The position numbers were made by a program, and so were the translations under genes. Shown piece after piece: positions 41,582 to 46,605 of a stretch of DNA of 46,605 nt. Position 1 is the first letter of the stretch; each line of letters opens with the position of its first letter. The notes under the pieces are model-generated. The model made no database searches. It was not told the DNA's origin and was given only the letters and a program-made list of their open reading frames with translations. This DNA comes from an uncultured Coriobacteriaceae bacterium. Lineage in GTDB: Bacteria; Actinomycetota; Coriobacteriia; Coriobacteriales; Atopobiaceae. Location: contig UQSV01000005.1 in the NCBI GenBank assembly GCA_900543875.1, forward strand, positions 1 through 46,605, in the 5' to 3' direction.

Positions 41582-42762
41582 GTCTATCCGTCGACATTCG
41601 CAAGAGCTTCCCGGGCTTTAGCCTCGACGTCTCCTTCGAGGCGCCTGACGCCACCAAGACGCTTGCGCTTCTGGGCGCGTCGGGCTGCGGCAAGTCCATG
41701 GCGCTCAAGTGCATCGCGGGCATCGAGACACCCGACGAGGGCCGCATCGTGCTGAACGACCGCGTGCTGTTCGACTCCGCCGCGCACGTCAACGTGCCTG
41801 CGAGCGCGCGCCGCGTGGGCTACCTCTTCCAGAACTACGCGCTGTTCCCCACGATGACCGTGGCCAAGAACGTCGAGACGGGCGTGCGCAGCCGCAACAA
41901 GAACGAGGTCCGCGAGCGCGTCGCCGCGCAGATCCGGGCCTTTAGGCTCGAGGGCCTCGAGGACCGCAAGCCCTCGGAGCTCTCCGGCGGCCAGCAGCAG
42001 CGCTGCGCCCTGGCCCGCATCATGGCCAACGAGCCCGAGCTGTTGCTGCTCGACGAGCCGTTCAGCGCGCTCGACGGCTTTCTGCGCTGGCAGATCGAGC
42101 TTGAGCTCGCCGACACCCTCAAGGCCTTCCCGGGCGGCGTGGTCTTCGTGACGCACAGCCGCGACGAGGCCTACCGCATGTGCGACCAGGTCTGCGTGCT
42201 CACGGCTGGCAAGAGCGGCCGCACCGTGCCCACCCACGAGCTGTTCGACACACCGGCCACGCGTTCCGAGGCCATCATCAGCGGCTGCAAGAACGTGAGC
42301 GAGGCCACTGCGGTGGGCGAGCGCGTGGTGCGCTGCGCCGACTGGGGCGTCGACCTTGCCTGCGCCCAGGACGTCGACGGCGTCACGAGTGTGGGCGTGC
42401 GTGCGCACTTCCTGCGCATTGTGCGTGCCGACGGCCGCGTGGTCGACACCATTGGTGATGCCGAGACGGGCTTTGGCTCGGCCGCCCATGATGCCGAGAA
42501 GGGCGCGCGGGTGGCGGGCGCTGTCGCCGGTGCCGCGGGCGACGACGCGCCCGGCTCCGCATCCGTCTCGCCCGACAACCGCATCGAGTGCCGCGTTGCC
42601 CGCGTGATCGACAACGTCTTCTCGACCATCGTCATGTGCGACACTCCTGGCACCGCCCAGTTGCGCGTTGAGCTGTCCAAGGACGCCTGGGCCTCCCTTG
42701 AAGACCCCACGAGCGTTACCATCGAGGTCTCGCCCGCCGACGTCATGGTTCTGAGGGGATGA
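41578..42762 (+). CDS. modC: Molybdate ABC transporter ATP-binding protein
   Basis: A 394-residue ATPase. Walker A GASGCGKS (33-40), Q-loop LFQNYALFP, signature LSGGQQQR, Walker B LLLLDEPFSALD and switch His in VFVTHSRDEA are all present. The C-terminal part (from about 230) is the TOBE-type regulatory region; a low-complexity Ala/Gly/Asp insert at about 300-325 interrupts it. It starts with GTG overlapping the modB stop, with GGGAGG before it. Drives molybdate uptake by ModAB. Ends 4 nt before the moaA start. Confidence 0.92.
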   Translation: MSLSVDIRKSFPGFSLDVSFEAPDATKTLALLGASGCGKSMALKCIAGIETPDEGRIVLNDRVLFDSAAHVNVPASARRVGYLFQNYALFPTMTVAKNVETGVRSRNKNEVRERVAAQIRAFRLEGLEDRKPSELSGGQQQRCALARIMANEPELLLLDEPFSALDGFLRWQIELELADTLKAFPGGVVFVTHSRDEAYRMCDQVCVLTAGKSGRTVPTHELFDTPATRSEAIISGCKNVSEATAVGERVVRCADWGVDLACAQDVDGVTSVGVRAHFLRIVRADGRVVDTIGDAETGFGSAAHDAEKGARVAGAVAGAAGDDAPGSASVSPDNRIECRVARVIDNVFSTIVMCDTPGTAQLRVELSKDAWASLEDPTSVTIEVSPADVMVLRG

Positions 42763-42766
42763 TTAG

Positions 42767-43710
42767 TTGAGGGACACCCTGGGCAGGAACATCTCCTACC
42801 TGCGTCTTTCCATCACCGACAAGTGCAACTGCCGCTGCATCTACTGCATGCCCGCGGCAGGCGTTGCGCACCGCCGTCACCGCGACCTGCTCTCGTTCGA
42901 GGAGCTCGCCGAGGGGGTGGCGCTACGTTGGGCGTGCGCAAGGTACGCATCACGGGTGGCGAGCCGCTCGCCCGCCGCGGCGTCGAGGAGCTCGTGCGCC
43001 TCGTCGCGGCCACGCCGGGCATCGACGAGGTCGACATGACCACCAACGCCACGATGCTCGCCCCGCTCGCGCGTCCGCTGCGCGAGGCCGGCCTCACGCG
43101 CCTCAACGTGAGCCTCGACACCCTGCGGCCCGAGCGCTACCGCGCCATTAGCCGCACGGGCGAGCTCGCGGACGCCATCGCCGGCATGCGCGCCGCGGCA
43201 GACGCCGGGTTTGCCAACTTCAAGATGAACTGCGTGCTCATGGGCGGCGTCAACGACGACGAGGTCGTGGACTTCGTGGACATCGCGCGCCGCGAGCCCG
43301 TGGAGGTGCGCTTCATCGAGCTCATGCCCATGGGGGAGTGCGCCGCCTGGCCACGCGAGCGCTTCGTCTCGGGTGACGTGGTGCTCAACACCTGTCCTGA
43401 CCTCGTGCGCATTGGCGAGGGCGGTGTGGCCGAGCTCTACGCGGGTCCCGGCTTCGCGGGTCGCGTGGGCCTCATCCGCGCGGTGAGCCACCGGTTCTGC
43501 TCGGGCTGCGACCGCATTCGCGTCATGGCCGACGGCCGCCTCAAGCCCTGCTTGCACTCGGCTGCCGAGGTGCCGCTCGTGGGCCTGCACGGCGAGACGC
43601 TCGTGGGCGCCATCCGCGCCGGCATCGAGGCCAAGCCCGCCCACCACAACCTGCGTCCCGGCGTGAGCGCGAGCGCCACGCCGCGCGACATGAACGAGAT
43701 AGGAGGCTAG
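42767..43710 (+). pseudogene. moaA: GTP 3',8-cyclase MoaA, frameshifted
   Basis: MoaA makes the first intermediate of molybdopterin synthesis from GTP. A TTG start at 42767 (AGGGG 8 nt upstream) gives RNISYLRLSITDKCNCRCIYCMP with the first cluster motif Cys-x3-Cys-x2-Cys. After SFEELAEG (about 42920) the frame is lost. TLGVRKVRITGGEPLARRGVEE continues in another frame and runs to the end, with the second cluster (FCSGCDRIRVMADGRLKPCLHS) and the C-terminal GG. About 23 nt lie between FEE and LGV where about 30 are usual, so roughly 7 nt (or one base) seem missing. All other cofactor genes are intact, so this may be a sequence error rather than true loss. Confidence 0.88.
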
Positions 43711-43711
43711 C

Positions 43712-44212
43712 GTGGACGAGAAGAACGAATCGATTCGCGACGCCGGACTCACTCACGTAAACGCCCAGGGCCGCGCCCGCATGGTCGACGTGGGTGCCAA
43801 GCCCGTTACCAGCCGCGTTGCCCGCGCCGCGGGCCGCGTGCTCATGGCACCCAGCACCCTCGAGCTCGTGCGCACGGGCGGCACCCGCAAGGGCGACGTA
43901 CTGGCCGTGGCGCAGGTCGCGGGCATCATGGCGGCCAAGCGCACCTGGGAGCTCGTGCCCATGTGCCATCAGGTGCCGCTCAGCGGCGTCGACATCAGCT
44001 TTGCCTTTGAGCCCGAGGGCATCGCCATCGAGGCGACCGCCCGCTGCAAGGGCGAGACGGGCGTCGAGATGGAGGCGCTCACGGCCGTGTCGGTCGCGGC
44101 GCTCACCATCTACGACATGTGCAAGTCGCACCAGCGCGATATGGTCATCGAGTCCGTGCGGCTCATGGAGAAGGACGGTGGCCGTTCGGGCCACTTCGTG
44201 CGTCAAGAGTAG
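43712..44212 (+). CDS. moaC: Cyclic pyranopterin monophosphate synthase
   Basis: A 166-residue MoaC, the second enzyme of molybdopterin synthesis, acting on the MoaA product. Motifs are LTHVNAQGRARMVDVGAKPVTSRVARA, the active-site LVPMCHQVPLSGVD, GVEMEALTAVSVAALTIYDMCK (with the catalytic Asp and Lys), and SVRLMEKDGGRSGHF. The GTG start at 43712 follows AGGAGG at 5 nt, 1 nt after the moaA stop. Normal length. Confidence 0.93.
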   Translation: MDEKNESIRDAGLTHVNAQGRARMVDVGAKPVTSRVARAAGRVLMAPSTLELVRTGGTRKGDVLAVAQVAGIMAAKRTWELVPMCHQVPLSGVDISFAFEPEGIAIEATARCKGETGVEMEALTAVSVAALTIYDMCKSHQRDMVIESVRLMEKDGGRSGHFVRQE

Positions 44213-44225
44213 GGATAAGCAAAAA

Positions 44226-44693
44226 ATGGGAGAGACCAATAACACGCAGGTGGCAATCGTCGTTGCCGTTTGCACCAGCGACAAGAAGGGTGTGCGCAAG
44301 AAACCCGTCGACGTCATCGAGCTGGCCGTGGGCACAGGCGTCGTGGGAGACGCTCACGCCGGTGCCTGGCACCGCCAGGTGAGCCTTCTGCCCGACGAGT
44401 CGGTCGACGAGCTGCGCGAGGTGCTGCCCAACCTTGCTCCCGGCGACTTTGCCGAGAACATCCTCACGCGCGGGCTCGACCTCAAGAGCCTGCCCGTGGG
44501 CACGGTCGTCGCGGCGGGCGAGGCCCTGCTCGCGGTGACCCAGATTGGCAAGAAGTGCCACAACGACTGCGAGATTAAGCGCATCACCGGCAAGTGCGCG
44601 ATGCCCACCGAGGGCATCTTTGCCGTGGTCATCCGTGATGGCAAGGTTCGCGCGGGCGACGAGGTCCGCGTGGTGGAGGTGTGCGAGCGATGA
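44226..44693 (+). CDS. MOSC domain protein
   Basis: A 155-residue MOSC-domain protein (VAIVVAVCTSDKKGVRKKPV..., GVVGDAHAGAWHRQVSLLPDES, GDFAENILTRGLDL, LLAVTQIGKKCHNDCEI). The conserved Cys in KKCHNDC is the expected sulfur-carrier residue. Stand-alone MOSC proteins occur in cofactor operons and may handle cofactor sulfur or selenium. Start ATG 44226 has a poor ribosome-binding site (AGGGAT) and lies 13 nt after moaC. It ends overlapping the next gene by 4 nt (ATGA). Confidence 0.88.
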   Translation: MGETNNTQVAIVVAVCTSDKKGVRKKPVDVIELAVGTGVVGDAHAGAWHRQVSLLPDESVDELREVLPNLAPGDFAENILTRGLDLKSLPVGTVVAAGEALLAVTQIGKKCHNDCEIKRITGKCAMPTEGIFAVVIRDGKVRAGDEVRVVEVCER

Positions 44694-45724
44694 GGGAACT
44701 GGCCGTTCAGGATGCCGTGGGACACGTCCTGTGCCACGACATGACGCAGATCATCCCGGGCAAGTTCAAGGGCGCGCGGTTCCGCAAGGGCCACGTGGTG
44801 CAGCCTGAGGACGTGCCCGTGCTGCTCTCGATGGGCAAGCGCAGCGTCTATGTCTGGGAGATGCAGCCCGGCATGCTGCACGAGAACGACGCGGCCCTGC
44901 GGCTGTGCAAGCTCGCCGAGGGCGCGGGCTGCACCCACTCCGACGACATCAAGGAGGGCAAGATCGAGCTGCGCGCGGCCGTGGACGGCTGCTTTACCGT
45001 GCGCTCCGAGGCCCTGCGTGCCGTGAACTCGGTCGAGAAGGTCATGATTGCCACGCGTGTCGGCAACACCGCCGTGCGCAAGGGCGACAAGCTCGCCGGC
45101 ATGCGCGTGATTCCCCTCGTGGTGGAGGAGAGAGTGCTCGACGCGGCCGACGCCGCCGCGGCCGACGCTCCCGGCGAGGGCCCGCTGTGCGAGGTCGTGC
45201 CCTTCAAGCTGCGTCGCGTTGGCATCGTGACCACGGGCAGCGAGGTCGCCGGCGGCCTCATCGAGGACTCGTTTACCCCGGTGGTCCAGAGGAAGCTTGC
45301 GGCCTATGGCATCGAGATGGTGGCCCACGAGCTGCCCGGCGACGACATCGACGACATCGTGGCTGCGATTGGCCGCGTGCGCGAGGCGGGCTGCGACCTC
45401 GTGGTCTGTACGGGCGGCATGAGCGTCGACCCCGACGACAACACCCCGGGCGCCATCCAGCGCAGCGGCGCGCGCATGGTTACCTACGGCGCGCCCGTGC
45501 TGCCGGGCGCCATGCTCTTTGTGGGCTACTACGACGACGGCACGCCCGTGCTGGGCCTTCCCGGCTGCGTGATGTTCGCCGGCGCCACGATCTTTGACCT
45601 CGTGATGCCGCGCATCGCCGCGGGCATCCCCGTGACGCGCGACGACATCGTGGCCTATGGCGAGGGCGGCCTGTGCCTGGGCTGCGCCGAGTGCCACTAC
45701 CCGATCTGCCCGTTTGGCAAGTAG
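44690..45724 (+). CDS. MoeA-like molybdopterin-binding protein with Cys-rich tail
   Basis: A 344-residue protein with a MoeA-like N-terminal part (VGHVLCHDMTQIIPGKFKGARFRKGHVVQPEDVPVLLSMGKRSVYV) and a MoCF/MogA-like domain from about residue 180 (GIVTTGSEVAGGLIEDSF, LVVCTGGMSVDPDDNTPGAI, MLFVGYYDDGTPVLGLPGCVMF). It probably inserts molybdenum or modifies the cofactor. It ends with CLGCAECHYPICPFGK, a Cys/His-rich tail not part of MoeA proper that could bind a metal or selenium species. ATG 44690 overlaps the MOSC stop. Found in the selenium-molybdenum gene set, not as the standard MoeA. Confidence 0.82.
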   Translation: MRELAVQDAVGHVLCHDMTQIIPGKFKGARFRKGHVVQPEDVPVLLSMGKRSVYVWEMQPGMLHENDAALRLCKLAEGAGCTHSDDIKEGKIELRAAVDGCFTVRSEALRAVNSVEKVMIATRVGNTAVRKGDKLAGMRVIPLVVEERVLDAADAAAADAPGEGPLCEVVPFKLRRVGIVTTGSEVAGGLIEDSFTPVVQRKLAAYGIEMVAHELPGDDIDDIVAAIGRVREAGCDLVVCTGGMSVDPDDNTPGAIQRSGARMVTYGAPVLPGAMLFVGYYDDGTPVLGLPGCVMFAGATIFDLVMPRIAAGIPVTRDDIVAYGEGGLCLGCAECHYPICPFGK

Positions 45725-45892
45725 GGGAGCGTGAGGGCGCCTGCCACGCTGCTCGGCCACTTTCCAGCCATCGGTTGCGCGCGTTTGAGCGGCGTTGGAC
45801 GTGCCAAACCGATGGCGCGTTTGGGCGAGAGCGACACTGCCGCCCTTTGCGGCCACGCGCCGCTCGCCCAAGGCCGGGCGCCGTGGGTCCCG

Positions 45893-45957
45893 CGCGCGTA
45901 CTACACTTGATGCATCTGTCTTGGCGGCTGCCTTGCGGGGCGGCCGCCTCTTTGTTT
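45893..45957 (+). promoter_or_regulatory. mogA promoter with terminator-like leader hairpin
   Basis: CGCGCGTACTACACT then TGATGCAT (45893-45915), -10 TACACT (45902-45907), nearly identical to the toxin-antitoxin promoter at 15827. The short leader has a 10-bp hairpin (GGCGGCTGCC 45923-45932 with GGCGGCCGCC 45939-45948) then TCTTTGTTT, then the GGGAGG ribosome-binding site. An attenuator is possible. Confidence 0.5.
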
Positions 45958-45967
45958 GGGAGGTACC

Positions 45968-46605
45968 ATGGCCCACCACGACCATGACCACGAGCACAAC
46001 CACGAGCGCGACGCCGCAGCTCAGTTGCCCTATACGGCTCGCGTCATCACGGTGAGCGACCGTTGCGCCGCCGGCACGCGCGTCGATTCCGCCGGCCCCG
46101 CGCTCGTCGCGCAGCTCGCCGCTGCGGGCTTTGACGTCGACCCCCACGTGGTCGTCGAGCCCGACGACGCCGGGCGCATCGCCCACGCCATTCGCGAGGC
46201 CGCCCGCGCGGACGTTGCCCTGTGCGTCACCTGCGGCGGCACCGAGGCCATGATGTCCGCCATGATGACTGTGTGCAACCCCGGGGACAAGGTCATCGTC
46301 TTCTCCCCCTTCTATGAGAACTATGGGGCAGACACCATCCTCTCCGGGGCGGAGCCCATCTATGTGCCACTGCACCCGCCCGCCTTCACCTTCGACGTGG
46401 ACGAGCTGGAGGCTGCCTTCCGCCAACGTCCCAAGGCCCTGGTGCTGTGCAACCCCTCCAACCCCTGCGGCCGGGTGTTCACCCGGGAGGAACTTTTGAC
46501 CATCGCGGAGATGGCCACCAAGTACGATGTCTACGTCATCACCGACGAGGTCTATGAGCACATCGTCTACGCACCCCATACCCACACCTACTTTGCCACC
46601 CTCCC
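45968..46605 (+). CDS. mogA: MogA/MoaB-type molybdopterin adenylyltransferase, fused in frame to aminotransferase sequence (probable chimera)
   Basis: Residues 1-~88 are MogA-like: a His/Asp-rich leader (MAHHDHDHEHNHE), then YTARVITVSDRCAAGTRVDSAGPALVAQL, VVVEPDDAGRIAHAIREAARADVALCVTCGGT. True MogA then continues TGGTG-plus-substrate loop; here it turns at 46225-46245 into GGTEAMMSAMMTVCNPGDKVIVFSPFYENYGADTILSGAEP, which is a class I aminotransferase. The join lies in a word both proteins share (TCGGT, nucleotides GTCACCTGCGGCGGCACC). The MogA half fits the cofactor operon; the rest does not. No stop before the window end. ATG follows GGGAGGTACC. Confidence 0.85.
   Translation, partial: MAHHDHDHEHNHERDAAAQLPYTARVITVSDRCAAGTRVDSAGPALVAQLAAAGFDVDPHVVVEPDDAGRIAHAIREAARADVALCVTCGGTEAMMSAMMTVCNPGDKVIVFSPFYENYGADTILSGAEPIYVPLHPPAFTFDVDELEAAFRQRPKALVLCNPSNPCGRVFTREELLTIAEMATKYDVYVITDEVYEHIVYAPHTHTYFATL
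46225..46605 (+). other. Aminotransferase-derived segment, probably misjoined or horizontally joined
   Basis: About 125 codons of a PLP-dependent class I/II aminotransferase, without its N-terminus and C-terminus. Segments VIFSPFYENYGA-like, PKALVLCNPSNPCGRVFTREEL and YVITDEVYEHIVYAPHTHTYFA are the family's substrate and PLP-binding region. Codon choices shift (CGG, GGG, TAT/GAT, CTT, TTG more frequent than in mogA and its neighbours), in line with a different source organism. Right edge is open. Confidence 0.75.

Overview
The window (46,605 nt, about 60-65% G+C over most of its length) looks like a chromosomal stretch of a strictly anaerobic Coriobacteriia member, probably Collinsella/Olsenella-like. 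The reasons are the strong GC/GTG-rich codon bias, the GatCAB amidotransferase, the selenium-molybdenum maturation genes and the many short palindromic intergenic repeats. The genus is an inference from gene content and style; no ribosomal RNA or other formal marker is present. The final ~370 nt do not belong with the rest: the molybdenum-cofactor gene mogA runs in frame into an aminotransferase, which looks like an assembly chimera.

Layout. (1) 1-11.5 kb is housekeeping: the end of an unidentified protein, a nickel-pincer lactate racemase (larA) with a lactate-type aquaglyceroporin (larD), enolase, an MFS exporter, the gatC-gatA-gatB operon for Gln-tRNA/Asn-tRNA formation, and a D-2-hydroxyacid dehydrogenase. 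(2) 11.7-15.1 kb is a copper module: a CsoR-type operator, copA, copZ, csoR. (3) 15.1-18.4 kb holds a stand-alone release-factor-like protein, a three-gene toxin-antitoxin operon (RelB/DinJ-like antitoxin, PIN toxin, small third protein) and an M20 peptidase. (4) 18.6-23.6 kb is the left half of a selenium module: a double-cubane-cluster type 2-hydroxyacyl-CoA dehydratase relative, selD, yedF, a DUF3343 protein and a class V aminotransferase/cysteine desulfurase. (5) 23.6-36.7 kb is an accessory, partly AT-richer defence island: a DUF3800 protein with an elaborate 5' leader, an Mrr-type restriction enzyme, a restriction-modification operon (small MTase-like protein, NPPY methyltransferase broken at a G7 tract, GIY-YIG/helicase protein), an unknown protein, TcmP and its three-Cys radical-SAM-like partner, a candidate small RNA, a small unknown protein and clusters of palindromic repeats. 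(6) 36.7-46.2 kb is the right half of the selenium-molybdenum module: yqeC, yqeB, xdhC, modABC, moaA (frameshifted), moaC, a MOSC protein, a MoeA-like molybdopterin-binding protein and mogA.

How the genes fit together. SelD makes selenophosphate. YedF, DUF3343 and the desulfurase-like protein are the usual companions of an orphan SelD. YqeB, YqeC and XdhC accompany maturation of selenium-dependent molybdenum hydroxylases. ModABC imports molybdate and the Moa/Moe/Mog proteins build the cofactor. The molybdenum hydroxylase itself is not in the window, and neither selA/selB nor a tRNA-Sec was seen. A 24-nt palindrome of form CGTTAT-N12-ATAACG occurs once upstream of the selenium genes and twice (variants) upstream of modA, suggesting shared control. 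The defence island splits this locus in two. The most promising unexplained signals are the DUF3800 leader, the phase-variable-looking methyltransferase, the TcmP/three-Cys pair beside a candidate small RNA, and the paired long palindromic elements.
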